From a virus: DNA of 33,854 bases. Made by a program: the position numbers and the translations under genes. The stretch covers positions 1 through 33,854 of IMG/VR virus record IMGVR_UViG_3300048925_000246; one strand, 5' to 3'. The notes under the pieces were generated by a model. That model was not told the DNA's origin. It saw only the letters and a list, made by a program, of their open reading frames with translations, and did not search any database. Below, piece after piece: positions 1 to 6,251 of the stretch; the stretch's first letter is position 1; each line of letters starts with the position of its first letter.

Positions 1-152
1 TCGATTTGCAGCGGTGCGCCAGTGATGGGGAGGGAAACACCGGCGGCGGTCGCGGCTAATGTCAGGTTGGCCAGAATTTTCTCAGGGGTACGGCGTTCTT
101 CGGGCAGGTTCAGCAGCTCGATCAGTAGGGTGTCAATCAGTTTGCGGTCCAT
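1..152 (-). CDS. Partial phage hypothetical protein (N-terminal 50 residues)
   Basis: This gene is cut by the left window edge. It begins MDRKLIDTLLIEL and reads open to the edge. The ATG has a good Shine-Dalgarno (GAGGT, 8 nt upstream), and it overlaps the 3' end of the upstream 60-residue gene by 20 bp, as is usual in a tightly packed early operon. I do not recognise the family. The visible part is helical and acidic/leucine-rich, then becomes Ala-rich. It is the last visible member of the leftward early operon. Confidence 0.65.
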   Translation of the reverse strand, partial: MDRKLIDTLLIELLNLPEERRTPEKILANLTLAATAAGVSLPITGAPLQI

Positions 153-315
153 GTGTGTTACCTCGGGGGTGGTTCCAGGCGATCTCGACGTGGGTGCGTA
201 CCAGCTCGCGTAGGTGCTCCGGTACTTCTGCCAGCGCGGCGATGCGTTCCTCACGGGTTCGCATCGCCGTGATCTGGCGGGCGTACTGGCGCGGCCAGTC
301 TTCGGGCTGTCTCAT
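133..315 (-). CDS. Small phage protein, unknown function (60 aa)
   Basis: A short charged protein beginning MRQPEDWPRQYARQI, with an Arg/Glu-rich centre and a helical ELVRTHVEIAW segment. It resembles small uncharacterised proteins common in Pseudomonas phage early operons (DUF7696-like), but I recall the family only loosely. Its ATG overlaps the stop codon of the upstream antirepressor-like gene by one base, and its end overlaps the next gene, so all are probably translationally coupled. No function can be assigned. Because its low-complexity Arg/Glu composition could favour chance frames, support comes mainly from gene packing. Confidence 0.65.
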   Translation of the reverse strand: MRQPEDWPRQYARQITAMRTREERIAALAEVPEHLRELVRTHVEIAWNHPRGNTHGPQTD

Positions 316-605
316 TACGCGACTTCTCGCGGGTCGGTTACGGCAGGTGGGGCTGGGCGCTCAATACCGATCTGCCCGGCCAGCCAGGAAATGCCAATAT
401 CGGTCACGCGCGTTGTGCGCTTGTATTGCATGCCGAGCCTCTCGTGAAACCAGCGGCTCTCGCGAGTAACTAGAAAGTCTTTGGTTGCGGCGGGGTTAGC
501 TGGCAGGTTTTTTTTATCCAGAAGACCTTTGTCGCGCATGCGTTTCATCAACTCGCGGTGACCCAAACCTAGGCGCTCGGCTGCGCGTTTGAGGGATAGG
601 CTCAT
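315..605 (-). CDS. KilAC-type phage antirepressor-like protein (96 aa)
   Basis: The protein starts MSLSLKRAAERLGLGHRELM and continues with a lysine-rich turn and a C-terminal part containing RESRWFHERLG and TDIGISWLAGQIG. This order (winged-helix-like opening, then a conserved aromatic strand and a closing 'G..WL...' motif) is typical of the KilAC/ANT C-terminal domain of phage antirepressors. Here it stands alone, without the usual N-terminal BRO or Rha domain. The start has a GAGGTG Shine-Dalgarno 7 nt upstream. By family analogy it may bind DNA or oppose the CI-like repressor encoded upstream. That role is inference; the domain assignment is fairly good. Confidence 0.7.
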   Translation of the reverse strand: MSLSLKRAAERLGLGHRELMKRMRDKGLLDKKNLPANPAATKDFLVTRESRWFHERLGMQYKRTTRVTDIGISWLAGQIGIERPAPPAVTDPREVA

Positions 606-614
606 GGCGGCACC

Positions 615-1175
615 TCATGCGGCGGCTGCGAGGCTATTGCGGTAGCCCTGCAGGAACTGGTTGAGGTTTTCAGCCAAGATTGCGTAGGCGTGCTGGTTAT
701 CGGCGGGCAGGGTGAGCACGCAGCCGGCGTCGTCGATTTCGAGCTTAACGATGTAGCCGCCGCGTGGGTTGCGCTGGATTTGTACAGAGGGTTCCAGTTC
801 GTCAGCGATCAGATGGTAAATGCCGCGCCCACGTCGGATTGCCAGACGTAGGGTGGCTTCTATATCACTGACAGCCTCATGTTCGTCTACGTCAGGCACG
901 CCGGTAGGGCTGCGGCCATTGGCGATACCTTCGATAAAGCTCGCTACGCGCGTGGCGTTGTTTTTGCGGTGCTTATCGAGGGTGACTGAGGTATTGCGCG
1001 TCCCGCAGATGCGCACCATTACCGTGATGCCATCGGTGCATTGCTCGATCTCGACCTGGGCCGCTACGAAGTGGCGATCATCACGCGAGTGCAGGGTGTG
1101 ATTGAAGGTTCCGCTGAGGTGCACCTGAGCCTGGAGGCGGATATAGGCGGCAGCGTTGAGAGATAGCCTGTTCAT
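615..1175 (-). CDS. Phage early protein, unknown function (186 aa)
   Basis: I chose the ATG at 1175 over a more distal in-frame start because GGAGG lies 9 nt upstream and because the ATG overlaps the stop of a 56-residue gene (ATGA). The protein begins MNRLSLNAAAYIRLQAQVHL. Its first half looks beta-rich and alternates polar and hydrophobic residues. The second half contains VDEHEAVSDIE, a basic RLAIRRGRG stretch and a final helical segment ending in an Ala run. No catalytic motif is apparent and I do not recognise the family. It lies inside the leftward early operon between the switch and the antirepressor-like gene, so a role in early takeover or regulation is possible but unproven. Confidence 0.75.
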   Translation of the reverse strand: MNRLSLNAAAYIRLQAQVHLSGTFNHTLHSRDDRHFVAAQVEIEQCTDGITVMVRICGTRNTSVTLDKHRKNNATRVASFIEGIANGRSPTGVPDVDEHEAVSDIEATLRLAIRRGRGIYHLIADELEPSVQIQRNPRGGYIVKLEIDDAGCVLTLPADNQHAYAILAENLNQFLQGYRNSLAAAA

Positions 1176-1342
1176 GCTGCACGCCCTCCATCGTCTGGAT
1201 TGAAGGGGGTTGGCGTTGGGCTGGTGGTTGATTTGCGTTTGGTGGGGGCGAAGGCGCAGCCGTGGATTATTGCTAGGCGGCGCACCTCGAAAACGCGGCT
1301 TTCTGGGCACGTTGGTAGGACGTGCAACGTTGCGGTTTGCAT
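1172..1342 (-). CDS. Small phage early protein (56 aa), first gene of leftward operon
   Basis: This short frame encodes a protein starting MQTATLHVLPTCPESRVF and ending in a Thr/Pro-rich tail. Its TGA overlaps the ATG of the next gene (ATGA), and GAGG lies 9 nt before its own ATG; both support real translation. It is the first gene behind the operator-controlled leftward promoter at 1379-1407. Small proteins of this look are common at this place in Pseudomonas phages, but no function is known to me. A competing, longer in-frame extension of the downstream gene covers the same DNA in another frame; coupling and ribosome-binding sites favour two genes. Confidence 0.6.
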   Translation of the reverse strand: MQTATLHVLPTCPESRVFEVRRLAIIHGCAFAPTKRKSTTSPTPTPFNPDDGGRAA

Positions 1343-1378
1343 GGGAATTGCCTCGCTCTGTGGTAGGAGAGTGAGGCA

Positions 1379-1407
1379 AAATTAGCAACAGCTAATTTTT
1401 TATGCAA
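1379..1407 (-). promoter_or_regulatory. Leftward early promoter (PL-like)
   Basis: On the minus strand, TTGCAT (1402-1407) is followed after 17 bp by TAATTT (1379-1384). The spacer contains a perfect operator palindrome. The two hexamers match consensus only moderately, but the layout is the same, base for base, as the rightward promoter beyond the repressor gene (TTGCGT, 17 bp, TAATCT, same operator position). It would transcribe the operon from the 56-residue gene to the left edge, separately from repressor transcription. Confidence 0.6.
1381..1396. promoter_or_regulatory. Operator OL1: perfect palindrome ATTAGC-N4-GCTAAT
   Basis: The 16-mer ATTAGCAACAGCTAAT has 6-bp perfect arms around a 4-bp centre. 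It overlaps the -10 element of the leftward promoter, so bound repressor or Cro would block RNA polymerase. The same consensus occurs at 2248-2263. Confidence 0.75.
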
Positions 1408-1421
1408 TAGCAAATGCTAAA
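1406..1421. promoter_or_regulatory. Operator OL2: near-palindrome, same consensus
   Basis: AATAGCAAATGCTAAA matches the operator consensus ATTAGC-N4-GCTAAT at 5 of 6 positions in each arm. Its edge overlaps the -35 of the leftward promoter. Its centre lies 25 bp from OL1, the same distance as between OR1 and OR2 on the other side of the repressor gene. Confidence 0.7.
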
Positions 1422-1422
1422 A

Positions 1423-2187
1423 TTAAATGTCGATGTATTTTGACGACTTCAAGATTGCGGCCACGTAGTGGACTTTTTCGACGAGATGCTCATCCAAAAA
1501 GATCGGAGGATAGCCGTCGCTAATGCTGTCGAATCTATATTGTCCGTCCCGGAGGTAAATGAACTCCTTGACCATAGACCTGCCATCCGTTGTTTTTACG
1601 AGCACCTCGTCGCCGGTCTGATAGCGATGATTTGGTTCAATAAGAACAAACTCCCCGCTTTTGATGCGTGGGTGCATGCTGCTACCCACCATTTTGAGGC
1701 CATAGGCGTCGGGGTCGGAGCTGACTATATCTATGTAGCCATCACCATGTCCGGCTGGGTAGTCAAGCGCGTCAAAGTAACCATCAGATCCCAGCATAGC
1801 TTTACCTACTACGGGCACCGGTGCTGCCTGGCGGTTCTTAGCGGACCACTCCCTTTCCTCGGCAGCACGTTGGGCGGTTTCGTTGATCGCTGCGTTGAAA
1901 AACGCGGGATGGGGAAGTGTTGGCGGTTTGAGGTCAAGTGCTAGCCATTTTGCCGTTATGCGGTTCTGGTCTGCTGCAGAGTAATTGCCTGTTGTTAGGA
2001 GTTCTGCTGGAACAGCTAATTTTTTAGCAAGATTCATCGCAGCGCGATCCCCTAGCGTCCGATGACCGTTAAGGATCTGCGAAAGATAGGAGGCGTCAAC
2101 ATCGGTATGAGCTCCTGCAAAATCCTTCAGCTGGTTTTCACCAATGAGGGCCTTGAGGATCGTTAAGCGTTTTTCGTAAATATCCAT
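1423..2187 (-). CDS. CI-like phage repressor, HTH plus S24 peptidase-like domain
   Basis: This 254-residue protein should maintain lysogeny. Residues about 5-65 form an HTH_3-like fold (LKDFAGAHTDVDASYLSQILNG is the recognition region). Residues about 125-245 are a LexA/S24 domain with the Ser motif VGSSMHPR (Ser170) and the Lys motif SMVKEF (Lys207). The usual cleavage dipeptide Ala-Gly or Cys-Gly is not obvious; the expected region reads GKAMLGSDG (Leu-Gly at about 132-133). No Shine-Dalgarno precedes the ATG. A possible -10 (TAGATA, 2200-2205) would start transcription only a few bases upstream, as in leaderless lambda cI mRNA. It is divergent from cro, with operators between them and a second operator pair just behind its stop codon. 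Confidence 0.9.
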   Translation of the reverse strand: MDIYEKRLTILKALIGENQLKDFAGAHTDVDASYLSQILNGHRTLGDRAAMNLAKKLAVPAELLTTGNYSAADQNRITAKWLALDLKPPTLPHPAFFNAAINETAQRAAEEREWSAKNRQAAPVPVVGKAMLGSDGYFDALDYPAGHGDGYIDIVSSDPDAYGLKMVGSSMHPRIKSGEFVLIEPNHRYQTGDEVLVKTTDGRSMVKEFIYLRDGQYRFDSISDGYPPIFLDEHLVEKVHYVAAILKSSKYIDI

Positions 2188-2207
2188 AGATAAATCATGT
2201 ATCTAGC

Positions 2208-2223
2208 GTTAGCAGCTTGTAAA
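2208..2223. promoter_or_regulatory. Operator OR3 (degenerate), next to repressor promoter
   Basis: GTTAGCAGCTTGTAAA matches one arm of the consensus at 5 of 6 positions and the other at only 3 of 6. It abuts OR2 and lies just upstream of the proposed -10 for the repressor gene, where a weak site would allow autoregulation in the manner of lambda OR3. The match is poor, so this call is tentative. Confidence 0.4.
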
Positions 2224-2238
2224 TTACGTTCTGCTATT
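2223..2238. promoter_or_regulatory. Operator OR2
   Basis: ATTACGTTCTGCTATT matches the arms ATTAGC and GCTAAT at 4 of 6 and 5 of 6 positions. Its last two bases are the first two of the rightward -35 hexamer, exactly as OL2 overlaps the leftward -35. Centre-to-centre distance to OR1 is 25 bp. Confidence 0.6.
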
Positions 2239-2265
2239 GCGTGGCGGATTAGCGTTTGCTAATCT
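2237..2265 (+). promoter_or_regulatory. Rightward early promoter (PR-like)
   Basis: TTGCGT (2237-2242) and TAATCT (2260-2265) are separated by 17 bp that contain OR1, whose final TAAT forms the start of the -10. It would drive cro and the rightward early genes. The 20-bp leader leaves room for the strong GGAGGTG ribosome-binding site of cro. Confidence 0.6.
2248..2263. promoter_or_regulatory. Operator OR1: perfect palindrome ATTAGC-N4-GCTAAT
   Basis: ATTAGCGTTTGCTAAT has perfect 6-bp arms and overlaps the -10 of the rightward promoter. It has the same arms as OL1 and differs only in the 4-bp centre. Confidence 0.75.
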
Positions 2266-2287
2266 CGTGGTTGTTCTGGAGGTGAAC

Positions 2288-2548
2288 ATGACTCTACTCG
2301 ACTACCTAAAGAGTTTGGATGCGGCGCAGCTCGAAGCATTTGCCGCTTGCTGTGGCACATCGGCAGGACAGCTTAAGCAAATTGCCTATGGTAATCGTCG
2401 ATCCAATGCGGGTCTCGCAATTGCTATTGATAGGCAGACCACAGGTCAAGTCACTTGCGAATCGTTACGTCCGGATATCGATTGGGAGTATTTGCGAATG
2501 CAGGTAAATACAGCAGTTGTTGCGGATGCCTCAGCTCAAGCGGCTTAG
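2288..2548 (+). CDS. Cro-like HTH transcriptional regulator
   Basis: The start at 2288 is preceded by GGAGGTG 3-4 nt upstream, much better than the alternative start 51 bp earlier, which lies inside the operator region. The 86-residue product begins MTLLDYLKSLDAAQLEAF and contains a compact helix-turn-helix (CCGTSAGQLKQIAYGNRRSN) of the YdaS/Cro type, followed by a short PDIDWEYL segment. Being divergent from the repressor gene and directly behind the operators fits a Cro that represses repressor synthesis and early promoters. It is the first gene of the rightward early transcript. Confidence 0.85.
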   Translation: MTLLDYLKSLDAAQLEAFAACCGTSAGQLKQIAYGNRRSNAGLAIAIDRQTTGQVTCESLRPDIDWEYLRMQVNTAVVADASAQAA

Positions 2549-2572
2549 AAAAAAGGCGACCGAAAGGCCGCC
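2549..2572 (-). terminator. Minus-strand intrinsic terminator converging on cro
   Basis: Read on the minus strand this is GGCGGCC, loop TTTC, GGTCGCC (one G-U pair), then six T residues. Read on the plus strand the stem has an A-C mismatch and no T run follows, so it works only for leftward transcription. No protein gene is seen on that strand here, which points to an untranslated leftward RNA from the region to the right. Confidence 0.65.
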
Positions 2573-2821
2573 CAGTTCCTCCCGATACACACCACCACAG
2601 TGCTGTCGGGTCGCGATAAAGGTAGGCGGGCAAACCACATGCAAACCGCTTCCCTCTATCGCGCAACCAAGGCACGGATGCCTTGGGTTGCCTGCTAACC
2701 CACCACGGTCTGCAGGCTGTAACGGCAAGGCACATGCAGAGCGTGTGCCTTGCCATTGGGGTGCAGCCGGACTTCCTACCACAGAGCAACCGGCTGCATG
2801 CGACCACTTGTGAGTGACCAC
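2549..2821 (-). ncRNA. Candidate structured antisense RNA between cro and the cII-like gene
   Basis: No convincing gene occurs here, but stems are unusually dense: CCCGA/TCGGG (2581-2610), CGCGATA/TATCGCG enclosing GCGG/CCGC (2612-2663), a 12-bp stem with one bulge (2663-2691), an 11-bp perfect stem GGCAAGGCACA/TGTGCCTTGCC (2724-2754), and a 9-bp perfect stem TGCAGCCGG/CCGGCTGCA (2762-2798). A minus-strand promoter candidate sits at 2828-2856 and a minus-strand terminator at 2549-2572, giving a predicted RNA of about 270 nt. Phage precedents are lambda OOP and the C4/CI antisense RNAs of P1/P4; I cannot verify kinship. The stems could also act in the plus-strand leader of the cII-like gene. 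Confidence 0.4.
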
Positions 2822-2827
2822 GGCACA

Positions 2828-2856
2828 ACTGTATCAAACAGGCGTGCGGCGGTCAC
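2828..2856 (-). promoter_or_regulatory. Candidate leftward promoter between cro and cII-like gene
   Basis: On the minus strand GTGACC (2851-2856), a 17-bp spacer and TACAGT (2828-2833) match sigma-70 hexamers at four of six positions each. Transcription would start near 2821. In lambda the equivalent place holds PRE, the CII-activated leftward promoter; here transcription would stop at 2549 before reaching the repressor gene. Confidence 0.35.
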
Positions 2857-2880
2857 TGGCAGAGTTTTTGGAGTTTTGCC

Positions 2881-3390
2881 ATGAACCGTAAACAGTTCAA
2901 TTCCATTGAGCGCGCACGGCGTTCGCTGTTGACCCTACCGCAAGCTTTGCTCCACGCGGCACGTGATTATCCTGGCGGTGCCACTGCTATTGCCGCTATC
3001 GACGGCGGCAACGCCACTACCCTTAATCATAAGCTGAGCCTGACCAACACCAGCCACACGCCCAATATCGGCGATCTTGAATTGGTGCTGGATGCAACGC
3101 GCGATCCGCGCATTGTAGATGCGTTGTTGCATCCCATTGGCTGGGTGGGTATCGACGTTTCCGAGTTGAGCGACACCGACACGGCGCAGTCGCTGATGGC
3201 AAGCATTGGCGAGTTGCTTTCTCGTGAGGGAGAGTTGGCCACGCATGTATCGGCTTCATTGACTGATGACAAATTGGACGATGCCGAACTGGCCGAGTTT
3301 GAGCTGCTGGCTGAGCGCATGGTGCAGGCTGTATTCAAGTTGCGCGCGGTGCTCCGCAAGATGCATGCGGAGGATCTGACTTATGTCTGA
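2881..3390 (+). CDS. Phage regulatory CII-family protein (CP76-like)
   Basis: The 169-residue protein starts MNRKQFNSIERARRSLL and contains the family signature: a helix AARDYPGGATAIA, then NATTLNHKLSLTNTSHTPNIGDLE, typical of the phage regulatory CII (CP76) family, in which this region forms a lambda-repressor-like DNA-binding fold. The C-terminal half is acidic and helical and probably oligomerises. Known relatives control the choice between lysis and lysogeny. A GGAG lies 8 nt before the ATG. It is the first gene after the hairpin-rich leader and overlaps the next gene by 8 bp. The leftward promoter just upstream (2828-2856) would be an attractive target; that is inference. Confidence 0.85.
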   Translation: MNRKQFNSIERARRSLLTLPQALLHAARDYPGGATAIAAIDGGNATTLNHKLSLTNTSHTPNIGDLELVLDATRDPRIVDALLHPIGWVGIDVSELSDTDTAQSLMASIGELLSREGELATHVSASLTDDKLDDAELAEFELLAERMVQAVFKLRAVLRKMHAEDLTYV

Positions 3391-3601
3391 CAACGCAGAT
3401 GTTGCTGATAACGTCATTGCTCTTAATCTTGCCGTGGCCATGGCCGCGCGACCTACTGCCAATCCTGGCCAATGTACGCTCAGGTGCGCGGACTGCGGGG
3501 ATGCCATTCTAGAGGCTCGGCGGTTGGCAATGCTTGATCGCGGCTGTACGCGCTGCACTGACTGCCAGGACCTGGCAGACCGGCGTGGAGTACGGGCATG
3601 A
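3383..3601 (+). CDS. DksA/TraR-family zinc-finger protein
   Basis: This 72-residue protein carries the compact four-cysteine finger of small phage TraR/DksA relatives: CADC (Cys35, Cys38) and CTDC (Cys58, Cys61), with an Ala-Arg-Arg motif between them. The N-terminal 30 residues are a hydrophobic/acidic helix. Family members such as F-plasmid TraR bind RNA polymerase through the secondary channel and reprogramme promoter activity; the same is inferred here. It overlaps the cII-like gene by 8 bp and the primase gene by ATGA, so the three are coupled. Confidence 0.85.
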   Translation: MSDNADVADNVIALNLAVAMAARPTANPGQCTLRCADCGDAILEARRLAMLDRGCTRCTDCQDLADRRGVRA

Positions 3602-5820
3602 CTAATCACGAACTACTTGATGATGTGTTGGCCCAGTTGCAGGACTACGGGCTTAAACCAGAAACCCCACTTGTGATTGGCAAGCGGACGCGTTGCGAGT
3701 GCGACGGTGATAAGGCTCCGGAGAAAACGGGCTGGTACGTGATCTATGAACATCTGACTGGCGGCAAGACCTTCTATTGCGGCGCGTTTGGCGACTGGCG
3801 CCAGGGTGAAAAGGGCAGTTGGCAGAAGATCAAGGTCAAGGGTGGCCGGTTGAGCGCTGAGGATCGGGCGGTGATGCGGGCTCGGGCCGAGGAGGGGCAG
3901 CGTAAGGCGGCTGAGGCCGAGGCGCGCAAGCATCGAACTGCCGCGCGCCGTGCTGCGGGCATGTGGAAGCATTTGGAGGAAAAGGGCCACTGCGCTTATC
4001 TGGATGCGAAGCGTGTGGCCGGTTTCGGCCTGCGTTTTAAACGCAAGTCGGGCTGTGCGCTTGTACCGATGCGCAATGTGAAAACCAGAGAGGTGATCGG
4101 CCTGCAGGTGTTGTTCCCTGAGGTGCAGCCCAAACTGGGGCGTAATAAGACCTATTGGCCGGCGGGCTTGGAGAAAGAGGGGGCAGTGCATTTGATCGGC
4201 CCTGAGCCTGAGCCCGGTGACGTTATTCTGGTGTGCGAGGGTTACGCGACTGGGGCGAGCTTGCATATGGCGACCGCGCTGACGGTGGCGGTGTGCTTTG
4301 ATGCTGGCAATCTGTTGCCGGTGGCGCAGGGGTTACGGGTGCGTTATCCCGGTCGCCCGCTGCTGTTCTGTGCGGATGATGATTGGAAAACCCAGGTGCA
4401 GGGTAAGCCGTTCAACACGGGCAAGGTGAAGGCGGAGAATGCGGCGGTGGTCGTTGGTGGCCAGGTGGTGTTGCCGATCTTCGATAATGACCGTGAGGCT
4501 GGTTGGACGGATTTTAATGACCTGCACTGTGCCCAGGGCTTAGAAGCGGTGCGCCGCCAGGTGTTGGCGCTGGTGAGGCCCGCGACGGATGCTGGATGGC
4601 ATGAAAAGCTGCTGCGGTCTGCTAAGGGCGGGATTCTGGCGCACCCCTATAACGTCGGATTGATTCTGAGTAATGACTCGCGCTGGAGCGGGGTGATTGC
4701 GTGGGATTCGTTCGCGTCGAAAATTATTAAGGCGCGCACACCGCCGTTTGGTGGCAGTGCAGGTGACTGGGAGGATATCGACGATATCAAGGTGATGATG
4801 TGGCTGGCCGAAGTCTACGGGTTGTCCGTGAAGTCACCGAATGTGTTTGAGGCAGTAAACTCGGCTGCACATGACAATGCCTTTCATCCTGTGCGCGAGT
4901 ATCTGAATGGGTTGGTGTGGGATGGCACGCCGCGACTGGAGCGGTGGCTACAGGATCGGCTGGGCGTTCCAGATAGTGAGTACACGCGTAAAGTGGGCAA
5001 GCGTTGGATGCTGTCTGCTGTGGCACGGGTGTTCCAGCCTGGCTGTAAGGTGGATGTGATGCTCATTCTGGAGGGGTTGCAGGGTGAGGGTAAGTCGACG
5101 GCCGCCGGCATACTTGCCGGTAAGTGGTTTATGGATACGGCATTCGATATGAGCAGCAAGGATGCGTATCAGGCGATCCGGGGTAAGTGGATCATTGAGA
5201 TGGCGGAGCTGGATGCGCTGAACAAGTCCGATACGACAAAGGCCAAGCAATTTGTTTCATCGGCTACGGACCACTACCGAGAGAGCTACGGACGGCGGCA
5301 TTTGAGTGTGCCGCGCCAGAGTGTATTTATCGGAACGACTAACCAGGATGAGTACCTAAAGGATGACACGGGCAACCGCCGTTATTGGCCGGTGACGTGT
5401 ACGAAGGTTGATCTGGATGGCCTGCGGGCAGAGCGTGATCAACTCTGGGCCGAGGCGGTAGCCTGTTTTCGCGCGGGTGATATTTGGTGGGCTGAGCGTG
5501 AAGAGAGCGAACTGTTTGCGGCTGAGCAGGATAAGCGCTTCCAGGCAGATATGTGGGAAGAACCAGTGGTTCACTACCTGGTAGCCAAACATATTGGCGA
5601 AACGGTGACGGGCGCGTATCTGTTGCAGCATGCGCTGAATATCGACCCGAGCCACTGGGGCAGACCCGAGCAGATGCGGATCGGCAAGATTATGCATCGA
5701 TTGAAATGGCCGCGCCGACGCCAGACTAGCGGCTACGTTGGAGTGCGTGGTTATGAGTATGTGAAACCGGCCAATTGGAAGCGCGGGACGGTCGAGCCCA
5801 GGCAGGAGTCTGCATTTTGA
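3598..5820 (+). CDS. Phage replication primase-helicase (Toprim + VirE-type ATPase)
   Basis: This 740-residue protein combines priming and helicase functions. An N-terminal region with CEC (33-35) and a basic linker (about 85-120) precedes a Toprim-type primase domain with VCEGYATG (Glu214) and the acidic CADDD (258-262). The C-terminal half is a VirE/D5-type superfamily-3-like ATPase: Walker A EGLQGEGKST (492-501, Lys499), an acidic Walker B-like WIIEMAELDAL (531-541), a sensor-like FIGTTNQDEYL (577-587) and DDTGNRRYWPV (589-599). It should unwind the origin and prime replication. No separate helicase loader or O-like gene is seen. The ATGA overlap with the zinc-finger gene fixes the start. 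The origin-like inverted repeat lies 430 bp downstream of its end. Confidence 0.92.
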   Translation: MTNHELLDDVLAQLQDYGLKPETPLVIGKRTRCECDGDKAPEKTGWYVIYEHLTGGKTFYCGAFGDWRQGEKGSWQKIKVKGGRLSAEDRAVMRARAEEGQRKAAEAEARKHRTAARRAAGMWKHLEEKGHCAYLDAKRVAGFGLRFKRKSGCALVPMRNVKTREVIGLQVLFPEVQPKLGRNKTYWPAGLEKEGAVHLIGPEPEPGDVILVCEGYATGASLHMATALTVAVCFDAGNLLPVAQGLRVRYPGRPLLFCADDDWKTQVQGKPFNTGKVKAENAAVVVGGQVVLPIFDNDREAGWTDFNDLHCAQGLEAVRRQVLALVRPATDAGWHEKLLRSAKGGILAHPYNVGLILSNDSRWSGVIAWDSFASKIIKARTPPFGGSAGDWEDIDDIKVMMWLAEVYGLSVKSPNVFEAVNSAAHDNAFHPVREYLNGLVWDGTPRLERWLQDRLGVPDSEYTRKVGKRWMLSAVARVFQPGCKVDVMLILEGLQGEGKSTAAGILAGKWFMDTAFDMSSKDAYQAIRGKWIIEMAELDALNKSDTTKAKQFVSSATDHYRESYGRRHLSVPRQSVFIGTTNQDEYLKDDTGNRRYWPVTCTKVDLDGLRAERDQLWAEAVACFRAGDIWWAEREESELFAAEQDKRFQADMWEEPVVHYLVAKHIGETVTGAYLLQHALNIDPSHWGRPEQMRIGKIMHRLKWPRRRQTSGYVGVRGYEYVKPANWKRGTVEPRQESAF

Positions 5821-6176
5821 TCCCTGAAATGGATGAGATGTTGAAGTTGTGGGCGCTCGATATGCATGGCTGTGGGGGTGCAAATGGATCTGCTAGCACC
5901 ATGTTGGGCCAGTTGATGGATTGCAAGGGAGAACTGATTCGTGGCACGCGCGGTGGTTCGAGGATGCTGCTGCCATGGAGTGCGGACATTGAGGTGATAG
6001 TAAACAAGCATCTGTCTTGGGAGCTGGGGCAGGTGGTACGCGAGCATTACCTGAACCATGAGAGCGTAGAGCGTCAGAAGTGGGCGCATTGTGGATGCGG
6101 ACGTACGCAGTTCTATGAGCGCTTGCATGCTGCCCATCTGGAGATCGCAGTTTTGTTGCTGGAGCGCGCAGCGTGA
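5817..6176 (+). CDS. Antitermination protein Q-like (119 aa)
   Basis: I place the start at the TTG that overlaps the primase stop codon (TTGA), because AGGAG lies 8 nt upstream; the first ATG, four codons later, has no such site. The protein contains LWALDMHGCGGANGSASTM and ends in a sigma-region-4-like helix-turn-helix (LGQVVREHYLNHESV, then CGCGRTQFYERLHAAHLEI). This combination is typical of small phage antitermination Q proteins. Its place, last in the early operon and directly before a promoter-terminator pair and the late genes, fits that role well. The motif match is from memory of the family, so a different late regulator remains possible. Confidence 0.65.
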   Translation: MIPEMDEMLKLWALDMHGCGGANGSASTMLGQLMDCKGELIRGTRGGSRMLLPWSADIEVIVNKHLSWELGQVVREHYLNHESVERQKWAHCGCGRTQFYERLHAAHLEIAVLLLERAA

Positions 6177-6251
6177 TTGTGCTTTTTGGCCCACCTTGCC
6201 TACTGGTGTTATTGCTGGTGGAGCAGACGCAGACCGCGCCAATCGGGGCTC

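Noticed and set aside
2015-2028. GCTAATTTTTTAGC inside the repressor gene as a further operator
   Set aside because: The half-sites are in reversed (inside-out) orientation with different spacing compared with the five operators, so this is probably chance.
2451-2837. Leftward open frames of 96 and 128 codons between cro and the cII-like gene
   Set aside because: They run through the minus-strand terminator and overlap cro; composition follows the hairpins, and no ribosome-binding site is evident. A structured RNA explains the region better.
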